DNA of 64,000 bases from Desertifilum tharense IPPAS B-1220 (lineage in GTDB: Bacteria; Cyanobacteriota; Cyanobacteriia; Cyanobacteriales; Desertifilaceae): the NCBI RefSeq assembly GCF_001746915.1, contig NZ_MJGC01000010.1, forward strand, positions 62,001-126,000, read 5' to 3'. Each line of letters opens with the position of its first letter. Position 1 is the stretch's first letter. Positions 37,141-46,767 of this stretch are shown in pieces. The notes beneath the pieces were generated by a model. It was not told where the DNA came from. It ran no database searches and was given only the letters and a program-made list of their open reading frames with translations. Position numbers and translations under genes: made by a program.

Positions 37141-37701
37141 GTGAACGTCATGACAACCGTCTTCATGGGGCTTGGTTTAGCAGCCGATGCGTTTGCTGTT
37201 GCGATTAGTAGTGGAATTACGATTCGTCATATCACGCTCAATAAAGCTTTGAAAATTGCCTTATTTTTTGGAGGTTTTCAGGCTTTTATGCCTCTGTTAG
37301 GCTGGCTAGCAGGCTTAAGCATTCAAGATTTAATCTCCTCAGTCGATCATTGGATTGCCTTTGGCTTACTTTGCCTCATCGGTGGCAAGATGGTGTATGA
37401 AGCTTGCCAACATGAGGAAGATTGCGATCTTAAAATGAATCCTCTAGACACCCAAGTTTTGCTCACCTTATCGGTGGCCACCAGCCTAGATGCGTTTGCT
37501 GTGGGATTGGGTTTAGGGATTTTAGAAGATTCTATTTTTAAAGCGGCTGCAACAATTGGGGGAATTACCTTTCTCCTCTGTTTTATGGGCGTCTTTATTG
37601 GACATAAATGCGGTTGTATTTTTCAAACGAAAATTGAAATATTAGGCGGTCTGATTTTAATCGGAATTGGCTGCAAGATTCTGTTGGAGCATTTGTTTTA
37701 A
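37141..37701 (+). CDS. mntP: MntP-family manganese efflux pump
   Basis: 186 residues, six predicted transmembrane helices in two inverted halves. The first half has LGLAADAFAVAISSG, the second SVATSLDAFAVGLGLGIL; the paired DAFAV motifs are the family signature. It exports Mn2+. Start: GTG at 37141 is supported by AGGAG about 12 bp upstream; ATG at 37150 is too far from it. In other bacteria the family is often under yybP-ykoY riboswitch control, but I do not see such an element in the 230-bp leader. Confidence 0.9.
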   Translation: MNVMTTVFMGLGLAADAFAVAISSGITIRHITLNKALKIALFFGGFQAFMPLLGWLAGLSIQDLISSVDHWIAFGLLCLIGGKMVYEACQHEEDCDLKMNPLDTQVLLTLSVATSLDAFAVGLGLGILEDSIFKAAATIGGITFLLCFMGVFIGHKCGCIFQTKIEILGGLILIGIGCKILLEHLF

Positions 37702-37893
37702 GCAACATAGCTCAATAGGACTCATTGCCGCTGAGGTTGAGTCAAGCCTTGGGCAATCCCATCCGTTAGGCGCGAACTCATGCAACCACGAGAGGGTTCT
37801 AATCGGCAGCGCTAAGGGCGATCTACTAGCATAGCAGTATCATTCCAGAGCAGGAATTACCCGTACAGCCCTCGCTCAGGTTCACATTAGTCT

Positions 37894-38964
37894 ATGCCCA
37901 TCCGAGTTTTGTTAGTTGAAGATTCTCCGATTGCACTCGCGATCTTGAAACGCATTCTTTCTTCCTCCCCCGATATTGAGATTGTTGGAACGGCACGCAC
38001 GGGCAAAGAAGCCTTAGCCCTGATTCCTCAAGTGCAGCCTCAAGTCATTTGCACCGACTTACATATGCCGCAAATGGATGGTTTAGAACTCACCCAAGAA
38101 GTGATGGCAACCTTTCCTAAACCCATCCTGGTGGTAAGTGCCTCAGTTCAAGACCGAGCCAGCGAGAATGTCTTTAAACTATTACAAGCAGGGGCAATAG
38201 ATGTATTTCCCAAGCCGCTAGCTGGATTAGCCGCAGATTACGAAAAGGTCAAAAATGAACTGATCTCTAAAATTAAGATTCTCGCAGGCGTCTCGGTGTT
38301 TACGCAGCGGCGGCGAGTTCACCAAAGCCTATTTTCTCCCCCTGCAATGACTCTTCCGCCTACGCCTCCGCCTGCGCGTCGGGTGAGCTACCCGATAAAA
38401 ATGATTGCCATTGGTGCCTCTACAGGGGGACCTCAAGCCCTACATCGGATTCTAAGTCCCCTGCCTGCTGATTTTCCTTTACCGATTATTTGCGTTCAGC
38501 ATATCAGCGAGGGATTCTTGCAAGGACTGGTGGATTGGTTAGAGGCGGAGTGCCAGCTTCCCGTTAAAATTGCGGCGATGGGCGAATTTCCCCATCCCCA
38601 AACGATTTACTTTCCGCCGGAAAAGCGCCACTTGGAGTTAGATCGGCAAGGGCGCTTTTACTATTCTCAGGCGTCTCCGGTAAGCGGCCATTGTCCTTCT
38701 GTCACCGTGACGTTTGAGTCTGTGGCTAGCGTTTATGGGCGTTCTAGTCTGGGGATTTTGTTGACGGGGATGGGGCGAGATGGGGCGGCGGGATTAAGTG
38801 CGATCGCGCGGGCTGGCGGCTTAACCATTGCCCAAGATGAGCAAACTTCGGTGGTGTTTGGGATGCCCAGAGAAGCGATCGCCCTAGGTGCAGCCCAACA
38901 GGTGTTACCCATTGGCGAGATTGCCAAAACCCTTTTAGGATTGACCAAATCTCAACTCTGTTAA
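37894..38964 (+). CDS. cheB: Chemotaxis protein-glutamate methylesterase/deamidase
   Basis: 356 residues: N-terminal receiver with acceptor Asp55 (VICTDLHMPQMDG), a Pro-rich linker, and the C-terminal methylesterase with catalytic Ser in IGASTGGPQAL, His in CVQHISEGF and Asp in ILLTGMGRDGAAGL. Removes methyl groups from receptor glutamates. In this window only a hybrid CheA-type kinase (33964) is available as a partner. The next gene runs toward it with a 5-bp gap. Confidence 0.95.
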   Translation: MPIRVLLVEDSPIALAILKRILSSSPDIEIVGTARTGKEALALIPQVQPQVICTDLHMPQMDGLELTQEVMATFPKPILVVSASVQDRASENVFKLLQAGAIDVFPKPLAGLAADYEKVKNELISKIKILAGVSVFTQRRRVHQSLFSPPAMTLPPTPPPARRVSYPIKMIAIGASTGGPQALHRILSPLPADFPLPIICVQHISEGFLQGLVDWLEAECQLPVKIAAMGEFPHPQTIYFPPEKRHLELDRQGRFYYSQASPVSGHCPSVTVTFESVASVYGRSSLGILLTGMGRDGAAGLSAIARAGGLTIAQDEQTSVVFGMPREAIALGAAQQVLPIGEIAKTLLGLTKSQLC

Positions 38965-38969
38965 GGCGT

Positions 38970-39533
38970 TTACTGGGCAAAGTCGCTTTGGCAAACTTGC
39001 AGCATTCTCTGGTCGTTAGCGCTAACGGTGCTAATCTGATGGAAGCCTTGTAAGCCAAAGGTGGCGGCACCCGGTTGATTGCGATCGGCGGTATTGGGGA
39101 ATTGCTGCTCTAAGGCGATGGAATAGGGGTGGGCGATTTGTTCGTAACTGTCAATCACGGTTAAAGCCATTTCCTGGGCTGTGAGCGTGCCGTGGAAGCA
39201 GTCGAAGGAAGAATGCGGCATATAAAATGCCCCAACCACTCGGTTATCTTGCACTTCAAAGACCATGTAGGCGTTGCCAAGTTGGTCGGGTTCGGCTGAT
39301 TGACCGTATATATAAGTGCCATTCCCTAGCGTTGGGAGGTTGCGTTCTAAAGAATTTTGTGCTATATTTAATGACCGATTTTGGTCTTCTGCTGAGTTGA
39401 CTGCCGGAACTTCCCGCGCCACAGTCGCCAGCGCTGAAGCGCCCAGCAAAAGGAGAGATAAGGGCAAGAAAATTGCAGCAAAGGAGCTTTTCTGGGGAAA
39501 AGTTTGTTTGGTTTTAGAAGTTTGCTTAAACAC
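38970..39533 (-). CDS. Exported protein of unknown function
   Basis: 187 residues with a membrane segment at about 20-42 (AAIFLPLSLLLLGASALATVA) that acts as a signal peptide or anchor. The rest contains GTYIYGQSAEPDQLGNAYMVFEV, VVGAFYMPHSSFDCFHG and a C-terminal Cys-containing tail. I recall similar proteins in other cyanobacteria, all unnamed. It abuts the cheB stop tail to tail. Function unknown. Confidence 0.8.
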   Translation of the reverse strand: MFKQTSKTKQTFPQKSSFAAIFLPLSLLLLGASALATVAREVPAVNSAEDQNRSLNIAQNSLERNLPTLGNGTYIYGQSAEPDQLGNAYMVFEVQDNRVVGAFYMPHSSFDCFHGTLTAQEMALTVIDSYEQIAHPYSIALEQQFPNTADRNQPGAATFGLQGFHQISTVSANDQRMLQVCQSDFAQ

Positions 39534-39783
39534 CCTCGGATCTCCTCGACTAACTTTATGAATAAGAGTTTTAGCGATCGCCCAATCGCGTAGCGCTTGC
39601 TGTCCCTATTTATAAGATCCAACGCGATCGCCTATAGATTTCTTACAGGTTTACAAATCTTTACAACAATTTGGCTTCCGACTAAAATAGCCCCTGGCAG
39701 CTTCATCAATTGTTCTGCCAAGGGCATTCGCCTAACTGCCACGTTGCGGAATTCACTTCAGCCGCACCCGGCGATTTTGAGAC

Positions 39784-40770
39784 CTAGCTAGCTAGATACT
39801 CGCGCACGCTAGAACGATGGCGGCGCAAATAGTTCAGCGCTTGACGTTCGAGTTGGCGAACTCGTTCGCGACTCAGGTTCATGCGCTGTCCGACTTGAGA
39901 CAGGGAAAGCTCGTGACCATCTTGCAAGCCGAAGCGCAAGCTCAGGACTTCCCGCTGTTGGGGGGTTAAATCATCCAAGAGGTGATTAAGGTCTTGGCGT
40001 AACGATTCTTGGGTGGTGTAGTTCTCCGGAGAAATGCCTTCATCTTCAAGCAGTTCTTGCAATTCCGTATCTTGATTATCGCCGACGCGAATATCTAAAG
40101 ATACGGGCTGACGGGCAAGGGTTAAATATTCCCGAATTTGTGCGGGTTCTAGCTCTAAGGCTTGGGCAATTTCGGCGGGAGTTGCACTGCGCCCAAATTT
40201 TTGCGAAAGTTCTCTTTGGACTTTCTTAATTTTGTTCAGCTTTTCGGTAATATGGATGGGGAGGCGAATCGTTCGACCTTGCTGGGCGATCGCTCTAGTG
40301 ATGGCTTGGCGAATCCACCAATACGCGTAGGTGGAGAACTTGTAGCCTCGCATGGGGTCGAACTTCTCGACGCCGCGCTCTAGTCCTAGCGTGCCTTCCT
40401 GGATCAGATCCAGAAATTCCATATTTCGTTTCTGATACTTCTTGGCGATCGCTACCACTAAGCGCAGGTTCGCTTCGATCATCTTCTGCTTGGCTCGCAT
40501 TCCCTGCTTCATCAGGCGATCGAGTTCTGCTTCCGACAGATTCACGCGCTCTGCCCATTCAGCTTGGGTGGCTTGGCGTCCAAGTTGGTCTTCTAGAGCT
40601 TCTTTGTCCTCTAGAAACTGCATCATTTGCTGTACCTGCTTGCCCAGAACAATCTCTTGCTCGTGGGTTAACAGTGGCACGCGACCAATTTCATGTAAAT
40701 AAGTGCGTACCATGTCGGCAGTATACATGGGTTTCGTTGTGGTTTTGGTTTCAATTTCGGCGTTGGGCAT
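39784..40770 (-). CDS. Group 2 sigma-70 family RNA polymerase sigma factor
   Basis: About 328 residues from the ATG at 40770; the frame extends to 40848 but the added 26 residues do not look like sigma. Region 1.2 MVRTYLHEIGRVPLLTHEQE, region 2 with DLIQEGTLGLERGVEKFD and YAYWWIRQAITRAI, region 3 (RRSATPAEIA-like), and region 4.2 QVGQRMNLSRERVRQLERQAL are all present. The short N-terminus without a long acidic 1.1 region separates it from the primary SigA. It is one of SigB/SigC/SigD-type alternative factors; which one I cannot tell. A 590-bp leader with a candidate small RNA on the other strand lies upstream. Confidence 0.88.
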   Translation of the reverse strand: MPNAEIETKTTTKPMYTADMVRTYLHEIGRVPLLTHEQEIVLGKQVQQMMQFLEDKEALEDQLGRQATQAEWAERVNLSEAELDRLMKQGMRAKQKMIEANLRLVVAIAKKYQKRNMEFLDLIQEGTLGLERGVEKFDPMRGYKFSTYAYWWIRQAITRAIAQQGRTIRLPIHITEKLNKIKKVQRELSQKFGRSATPAEIAQALELEPAQIREYLTLARQPVSLDIRVGDNQDTELQELLEDEGISPENYTTQESLRQDLNHLLDDLTPQQREVLSLRFGLQDGHELSLSQVGQRMNLSRERVRQLERQALNYLRRHRSSVREYLAS

Positions 40771-41040
40771 GGGTGCGTACTCGTCTCCGTAACACCAGTA
40801 AAGGAGGGAAATCGAGTCTATCTGCGGTCGGATAGACAGTGGCAGCATCTACAAGACGAATCGTAGATGTGTATAGTGTTCCCGTTTTCTAAACAAAGAT
40901 ATAAAGTTTCTCAGAATCTCCTGTTACGGACTTGCTGTAGGTTAGGATTCTAAGGGTAGGTCGCTCAAGGTTGTCTTCAATGAACGTTTTGGCAAGCTTG
41001 GAGTTCCAGCGAGGACTTCTAAAGCGAAGTCGAAATGAGT

Positions 41041-41068
41041 TTGACTATTTTCATGATATAACTAGAAT
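41041..41068 (+). promoter_or_regulatory. Promoter of a candidate small RNA
   Basis: TTGACT (41041-41046) and TAGAAT (41063-41068) separated by 16 bp. Both boxes are one mismatch from consensus. Predicted start near 41075. No coding frame of note follows on the plus strand. Confidence 0.55.
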
Positions 41069-41074
41069 AAACTT

Positions 41075-41172
41075 CTACCAACTAGTGCGGGCCATCCTAT
41101 AGGGTGATTCTGGAGCTGAGAAGGCTGGGTTGAGCTGGCCCCTAGGACAGAACCAAGGGTTCTTCTTCTATA
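41075..41172 (+). ncRNA. Candidate small RNA of about 100 nt
   Basis: After the promoter at 41041-41068, GGGCCA (41089-41094) pairs with TGGCCC (41136-41141), enclosing a CCTATAGG palindrome. Then AGAACC (41149-41154) pairs with GGTTCT (41158-41163) over 3 nt, followed by a T-rich run TCTTCTAT. That is the layout of a short structured transcript with a weak intrinsic terminator. It lies in the 590-bp gap between a sigma factor gene and a J-domain gene, both on the minus strand. It does not look like Yfr1, 6S or any RNA I know. Confidence 0.4.
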
Positions 41173-41364
41173 ATGGATGATTAGCTTTTCGTTCGCCTCT
41201 AGAAGAAGTGTGAAATAACCGTACTGGCGATCGCCATTCAGGTAGAGTTAACCGTCGCAACGAATTTTGAAACACGATCTCTCCTCGCGGCTCAAACGCA
41301 AGCAGGAGTTGGGGCAAGAACAGGCGTTTTTTTACTATAGAATGAGTTGTTCATAAAATCAACA

Positions 41365-42081
41365 CTATTCATGCACCGTTCCATCCGGTAGGATTGCCCC
41401 CGTCAGAATTGCCCCCGTCATTTTCACTAAAACCCGGTTATTGCTACCAATAGCGGCTCCGCGCAAATCTGCACCCCGAAGATCCGCACCGCTCAGATCT
41501 GCCCCCACTAAATTAGCCTCTCGCAGATCCGCCTGTTGCAAGTTCGCTTGCAGCAAGTTCGCGCGAAACAAATTTGCCCGATACAGCGTTGCACCCGTTA
41601 GATTCGTCTTATGCATAAACGCATCGCTTAAATTCGCATGGCTTAAATTCGCCTGAGAAAGATTGCGTCCCGATAGATCCTTTTCGCTTAAATCAGCCCC
41701 CGTGAAATCAGCCCCCGTGAGATCGGGGAACGGGGAGGGGCGATGATAGCGAGGTTGTGGCGCTTGGGGCGATCGCGCATAGGCAGAATGAGGCGTTCGC
41801 GGCGGTTGAGGAGAAGGCGCAGGCGCAGGCGCAGGGCGCGGGGCGGGTGCAGGCTGGGGCGCAACGGGGCGAGCTTGAGGTTGGAGCGATCGCAACTGCT
41901 CGCGAGCCTGATTAATTTCCTTCAGCTTTTCTTGCGCTTTTTGTTGCAGGCGGGGATTATCCTGGGGAATGCGATCGGGATGCCAAATAAACGCCAAATC
42001 CTTATAGGCTTGGTTCACCTCTTCCAACGAAGCCCCTGGTTTTAAGCCCAACACTTGATAGCAACGGTCTAATTCCTTCAT
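41365..42081 (-). CDS. J-domain protein fused to pentapeptide repeats
   Basis: 238 residues. An N-terminal DnaJ domain (DRCYQVLGLKPGASLEEVNQAY, HPD motif in IWHPDRIPQ) covers about residues 1-70. A Pro/Ala/Gln-rich linker spans about 75-120, then pentapeptide repeats (LTGADFTGADLSEKDLSG onward) run to the C-terminus, capped by TGAILPDGTVHE. The HPD motif suggests it can stimulate an Hsp70/DnaK ATPase, with the beta helix as substrate or membrane adaptor (inference). This fusion occurs in other cyanobacteria. Cytoplasmic. Confidence 0.92.
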   Translation of the reverse strand: MKELDRCYQVLGLKPGASLEEVNQAYKDLAFIWHPDRIPQDNPRLQQKAQEKLKEINQAREQLRSLQPQARPVAPQPAPAPRPAPAPAPSPQPPRTPHSAYARSPQAPQPRYHRPSPFPDLTGADFTGADLSEKDLSGRNLSQANLSHANLSDAFMHKTNLTGATLYRANLFRANLLQANLQQADLREANLVGADLSGADLRGADLRGAAIGSNNRVLVKMTGAILTGAILPDGTVHE

Positions 42082-42183
42082 CTCAAGACCTCACCCGCTT
42101 AACTTTCCATTATGTCCAGAAATGAGCGCAACAGACTGATCGGGTTAGCGATGCGTTATGTTTCTGAAAAAATAGCCAGGATT

Positions 42184-42594
42184 CTAAGAATTACAAATCC
42201 ACTTCCACAAAGGATGCGTCGATCCTTGCTGGCGAATGCGACAGACACTTCTTTCCAGTTGTCGTTGGTAATGGGGCGAGCGACCTTGGAGAATATTACG
42301 ACTTTGCCAGACCAACACCGCCGTCGTCATCCCCACGCATAAAGATAATCCTAACGCTGGCAGGGGATTGTCATACAACCCATAGCGCACCGCAGCCCAA
42401 GTAAACCCGGCTTGCAACAGTGCAATTTCAGCCCGTAACTCCCACAAACTCAACAACCCAATACTCAACCATAGCCCCCCAACAACCAGCCAGCGACACC
42501 AAACAATGAGTTCGTGCAGGCGCTGAACCTGTGCCTGAAAGCCAGGATCGAGTTCCGGAGAACTTGACGAATTAGGCTGAGAAAACTTGCTCAC
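42184..42594 (-). CDS. Small membrane protein of unknown function downstream of secF
   Basis: 136 residues with about three hydrophobic segments (WCRWLVVGGLWLSIGLLSLW, an Ala/Val helix, and ALGLSLCVGMTTAVLVW) and a basic C-terminal tail ending HPLWKWICNS. It starts 6 bp after the secF stop on the same strand, so it is translated from the same message as secD and secF. I do not know its family; a role with the Sec accessory complex is suggested by position only. Confidence 0.75.
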   Translation of the reverse strand: MSKFSQPNSSSSPELDPGFQAQVQRLHELIVWCRWLVVGGLWLSIGLLSLWELRAEIALLQAGFTWAAVRYGLYDNPLPALGLSLCVGMTTAVLVWQSRNILQGRSPHYQRQLERSVCRIRQQGSTHPLWKWICNS

Positions 42595-42600
42595 CGTCTT

Positions 42601-43584
42601 TTAAGTTCCAGATTCAGGCTCATCCGCAGATTCAGCCGTTACCGCTTCCGCCAGGATCGCTTTCCCCGTACGTTCCCGCCACCACGCCAGCAGAGAACTC
42701 GCCACAAAAATACTAGAGTAAGAACCCGCGATAAAGCCAATAATCAGCGCTAAAGCAAAATATTTGAGCGTTTCGCCGCCCAGGAAGAAAATTGCAACCA
42801 GCGGTAAGAGTGTGGTCAGCGTGGTATTAATGGAACGACTCAGGGTTTGATTCACCGCATCATTGACTGCATCATTGATATGCTCGCCAGGATTGAGCTG
42901 CAACACTTCCCGAACTCGGTCATAAATCACCACAGTATCGTTGACCGAGAAGCCGATAATGGTCAATAGCGCCACGATAAATAAGCTATCGACTTCTAAA
43001 CCAATGACCAACCCCAGAATGGAGAAAATCCCCAACGTCACAAAAACATCGTGAAAGAGCGCCACAAACGCAAAGAAGGCATAGTCTAGCTGGAAGCGGA
43101 ACGTCAAATAGATCGTAATTCCGGCAAAAGCCACCAGCAACGCCAGCATTCCTTCGATAAACAGTTGGCGTCCTAAAGTTGGCCCAACCGTGTCAATTTG
43201 AGTTCTCTGGGGGTCAAAAGCGCCGAGAGATTCGGTTAAAGCGGCTTGCAGTGAGGTTCGTTCTTCCGTATTTAAATCGCGGGTGCGAATGCTTAAGGCT
43301 TGGCGTTCTTCCCCTAAAACTTGAATGCTGCTTCCGGCTAAACCTTGCTCGGCCATGATGTTTCGCACTTGGGCGACATCAATGGGTTCGTCGCAATTCC
43401 CCGGTTGCGTGCAGTCTCGTTCGAGTTGCAGGCGGGTTCCCCCAATAAAGTCTAACCCCGGTCGCAGCGGCGCGCGAATGTCGGGTCGCGAAACCGAAAT
43501 CAGCATTGAGAGAATTCCGGCGAGGACAACTGCGCCGGAAATAGCCCACCAGAGCGATCGCTGTTTAATAATTTGCAGTTTCAT
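42601..43584 (-). CDS. secF: Protein translocase subunit SecF
   Basis: 327 residues, six membrane helices of the RND-type Sec accessory subunit. [16 protein letters not shown] opens the first periplasmic domain; [18 protein letters not shown] and [16 protein letters not shown] lie in the membrane half, with the conserved Asp in the latter. With SecD it uses proton motive force to help pull proteins across the membrane. secD is 91 bp upstream on the same strand. Confidence 0.97.
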   Translation of the reverse strand: MKLQIIKQRSLWWAISGAVVLAGILSMLISVSRPDIRAPLRPGLDFIGGTRLQLERDCTQPGNCDEPIDVAQVRNIMAEQGLAGSSIQVLGEERQALSIRTRDLNTEERTSLQAALTESLGAFDPQRTQIDTVGPTLGRQLFIEGMLALLVAFAGITIYLTFRFQLDYAFFAFVALFHDVFVTLGIFSILGLVIGLEVDSLFIVALLTIIGFSVNDTVVIYDRVREVLQLNPGEHINDAVNDAVNQTLSRSINTTLTTLLPLVAIFFLGGETLKYFALALIIGFIAGSYSSIFVASSLLAWWRERTGKAILAEAVTAESADEPESGT

Positions 43585-43675
43585 TTTGGCTGGTTACTCG
43601 TGATCCTAATCGACATTCGACGCGCCGCAATGTTGATTTTAGTATTGCAAGCCGTCCGTTGTCTGAGATTTTTTC

Positions 43676-45082
43676 TTAGCGGGTTGCGGCTTTTGCCGTA
43701 GGCGGTAGGTTGGGACAAAACCACTCTGGTTTTCTCAGCGCTGGAATGGTTAATACGAATAGCATCAACGTGCGGCTACAGGTTAAGGCGGTAAACATGC
43801 TGACAGCGACGCCTAAACCGAGGGTTAAGGCAAAGCCTCGCACTAACCCAGAACCGAGCCAGAACAGAGCAGCACAAGCAATAATGGTGGTGACATTCCC
43901 ATCGAGAATGCTGGAGAAGGCGCGGAAAAATCCGGCTTCTACGGAACGATACAAGCTTTTTCCGGTGCGTAACTCTTCGCGAGTCCGTTCAAAAATCAGC
44001 ACGTTGGCATCAACTGCCATACCAATACTGAGAATAAATCCAGCAATACCCGGTAAGGTCAGGGTAACGCCGAGGAGGTTAAACAGCGCCAGGGTGAATA
44101 AGGCGTAAATGGTGAGGGCGAGATCGGCGATCGCACCCGGTAGGCGATAATAAACCACCATGAAGATCAGCACCAGCACTAAACCGCCCAACCCTGCATA
44201 GATACTGCGTTGAATGCTATCGCGGCCGAGGGTTGCGCCAACGGTGCGGTTTTCGATCACTTCAACGGGAACGGGTAACGCACCGCCTCGCAGTTGTACG
44301 GCCAGATCGCTAGCTTCTTGGGTGGTAAAGTTGCCGGTAATGGAGGCGCTACCGCCGACAATGCCTGTTTCTGCGAATTCAACGCCGACAATGGGGGCGC
44401 TAATAATGCGATCGTCTAGGAAAATCCCAATACTGCGACCGGTTCCGGCTAAGTTTTTGGTCAATTCGGCAAAGCGATCGCCCCCTTGAGCATCAAAGCG
44501 GATAATAATATTCCAGTTATTGCCTGCCGGTAAAGGTTGAGCAAACGCATCATTGAGGTTGCTCCCCGTTAAGCCGACGGGTTCAAAAAGTTCTAGAATG
44601 GCTTGATTGCGGCGTTCAATTTCTGCTTGATTTTCCTGTAAGGCCTGCTCGTCACCGCTAGCCCGCAGTTCTGCCTGTTGCGCTTCTAGGGTTCTGAGAA
44701 TTTGAAATTCAATCGGAAATTGATCTTCAGTCCCCGGACGTTGGGAGCGAAATTCGAGTTGCGCGGTTCCCCCCAATACCCGTTCGGCTTGGGCTGGATC
44801 GTTTACCCCCGGCAGTTGGATAATCAGTTGATCTTGTCCGGTGGTTTGCACCAGGGATTCGGAAACGCCTAACGCATTCACGCGCCCTTCCACAACGCGC
44901 TGCACGGCTTCAAGCACTCTGGCGTTAATTTCCGGGACTTCTTCAGTGGTGAGAACCTGGAGGGTGAGTTGCGCGCCCCCCCGCAAGTCCAGACCCAGTT
45001 GCGTGGGAACCCGGACTAAGATCGTAATGGCTGCAATGACCAGCACAAAAATCAAAGCTAATATAGAACGCTGTTTTCCCAT
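43676..45082 (-). CDS. secD: Protein translocase subunit SecD
   Basis: 468 residues. LGLDLRGGAQLTLQV follows the first helix; the large periplasmic domain includes LIIQLPGVNDPAQAERVLG; the membrane half has GMAVDANVLIFERTREEL (conserved Asp). Partner of SecF. The order pdhB, secD, secF on one strand is conserved in cyanobacteria, here with a 248-bp gap before secD. That gap contains a nested hairpin around 45121-45150 (GGGGTGGCT against AAGCCTTACCCC). Confidence 0.97.
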   Translation of the reverse strand: MGKQRSILALIFVLVIAAITILVRVPTQLGLDLRGGAQLTLQVLTTEEVPEINARVLEAVQRVVEGRVNALGVSESLVQTTGQDQLIIQLPGVNDPAQAERVLGGTAQLEFRSQRPGTEDQFPIEFQILRTLEAQQAELRASGDEQALQENQAEIERRNQAILELFEPVGLTGSNLNDAFAQPLPAGNNWNIIIRFDAQGGDRFAELTKNLAGTGRSIGIFLDDRIISAPIVGVEFAETGIVGGSASITGNFTTQEASDLAVQLRGGALPVPVEVIENRTVGATLGRDSIQRSIYAGLGGLVLVLIFMVVYYRLPGAIADLALTIYALFTLALFNLLGVTLTLPGIAGFILSIGMAVDANVLIFERTREELRTGKSLYRSVEAGFFRAFSSILDGNVTTIIACAALFWLGSGLVRGFALTLGLGVAVSMFTALTCSRTLMLFVLTIPALRKPEWFCPNLPPTAKAATR

Positions 45083-45330
45083 AATGGCTTTAGCTCAATC
45101 CCATAAAATTAAGGCGATCGCAGGGGTGGCTCGGTCTAAGCCTTACCCCGGTTAGAAAATTTTGATGATTTTGATTTCTGAGCGATCCATCACGCTGAGA
45201 ACCTGCAATCAGTGCTATGATATCTCGTTTTGGGATTGAGCATCGAGACTCTGGTGCGATCGCCCTCCCGAAAGCAAGCAAGCCCGCCCTCAAGCGGACT
45301 TGACAATAATGTAAAATGTGATATTAGCTT

Positions 45331-46314
45331 CTAGACCTGAAGCGCCATCATCTTTTGCACCGCTTCCACAATTTGCGGCGGTTGCACAATCGTCAAATTC
45401 TCCAACATCCCGTTATAGGGCGTGGGAATATCCTGAGAAGACAGGCGAATCACCGGCGCATCCAATTCATCAAAAAAGCGTTCGTTAATCGAAGCAATCA
45501 ATTCTGCCCCAATTCCCCCCGTCTTCATGCACTCTTCAACAATCACAACCCGGTGGGTTTTGCGAATAGAAGCGCCAATGGTCTCAAAATCTAGAGGTTT
45601 GAGGGAAATCAAATCGATCACTTCTGGATCGAACCCTTCTTTTTCTAGCGTCTTCACCGCCTGCATAACATGATGGCGCATCCGAGAATAGGTCAAAATC
45701 GTCACATCCTGACCGGAGCGAACCACCTCCGCCTGGTCGAGGGGTAATAAATATTCCTCTTCCGGTAAATCTTCCTTGAGGTTGTACAACAAGACATGCT
45801 CAAAAAATAGCACCGGATTGCGATCGCGAATCGCAGATTTCAGTAACCCTTTGGCATTATAGGGCGTCGAACAAGCAACAATTTTCAGCCCAGGAACCGC
45901 TTGGAAATACGCCTCTAAGCGCTGAGAATGCTCTGCACCGAGTTGGCGACCGACACCACCAGGGCCGCGAATCACCATCGGAATTGTAAAATTCCCACCG
46001 GAGGTATAGCGTAACATCCCGGCATTATTGGAAATTTGGTTGAAGGCAAGCAGGAGAAATCCCATATTCATCCCTTCAACAATCGGACGCAGACCCGTCA
46101 TTGCTGCGCCAACGGCTAATCCCGTAAAGCTATTTTCGGCGATCGGCGTGTCGAGCAGACGCAGATCGCCATATTTTTTATAGAGGTCTTTGGTGACTTT
46201 GTAAGAACCCCCATAGTGACCGACATCTTCGCCAAGCACGAAGACTGTGGCGTCGCGTGCCATTTCTTCATCAACAGCTTCGCGCAATGCATTGAAAAAG
46301 AGTGTTTCTGCCAT
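45331..46314 (-). CDS. pdhB: Pyruvate dehydrogenase E1 component, beta subunit
   Basis: 327 residues of the transketolase-like beta chain: [34 protein letters not shown], the [21 protein letters not shown] segment and the C-terminal [14 protein letters not shown]. Together with the alpha chain it decarboxylates pyruvate with thiamine diphosphate. The alpha-chain gene is not in the window. Starts a minus-strand unit followed by secD and secF. Confidence 0.97.
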   Translation of the reverse strand: MAETLFFNALREAVDEEMARDATVFVLGEDVGHYGGSYKVTKDLYKKYGDLRLLDTPIAENSFTGLAVGAAMTGLRPIVEGMNMGFLLLAFNQISNNAGMLRYTSGGNFTIPMVIRGPGGVGRQLGAEHSQRLEAYFQAVPGLKIVACSTPYNAKGLLKSAIRDRNPVLFFEHVLLYNLKEDLPEEEYLLPLDQAEVVRSGQDVTILTYSRMRHHVMQAVKTLEKEGFDPEVIDLISLKPLDFETIGASIRKTHRVVIVEECMKTGGIGAELIASINERFFDELDAPVIRLSSQDIPTPYNGMLENLTIVQPPQIVEAVQKMMALQV

Positions 46315-46767
46315 CTTAAGGACGATCTAGGGAATAGGAGATTAGAGTAGAATCTTACCGTTTTGCCGGTAGCATTGGGGACGATTGCCAGATTCGCCGC
46401 ACGCTTGCGCCAACATTTTAGACCAATCGGCGATCGCTCACCACTGGAGTACGATAACTTTCAGACATCCTGATATCCTTTGAAAACGGTGAAAAGTAAA
46501 CCGACAGATCGAGAAAGCTGAGGTTGGGGAGCGACAGCATGACTACAATTTCCTCTACCCCCAACCTTGTCCGCTCTATATCCTAAGATTGTCTCATCCC
46601 TGTTTGATTCCCTTGGGTAGCCTTAGACTCCCTGAAAAGGCAATACTGATAAAGAGAAAACCAGACCTGTTTGGACTGCAAGCAACTCCCGATCTAGAAA
46701 TTGCGAAGCTCACTCATCTGTTTGGGCAATCTAAACAGTAAGCTCGATCTTTCCCAGCCAAGAAGAT
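46315..46767. other. Divergent intergenic region with an unexplained long-stem hairpin
   Basis: About 450 bp between pdhB and a pentapeptide gene. AGGTTGGGG (46521-46529) pairs perfectly with CCCCAACCT (46559-46567) across a 29-nt loop, with no T-tract after it. No frame of note. Promoters for both divergent genes should be here but I could not assign them. Confidence 0.5.

Noticed and set aside
37702..37893. Structured-looking leader before cheB, considered as a riboswitch
   Set aside because: No arrangement matching a riboswitch class I know and no clear long stems.
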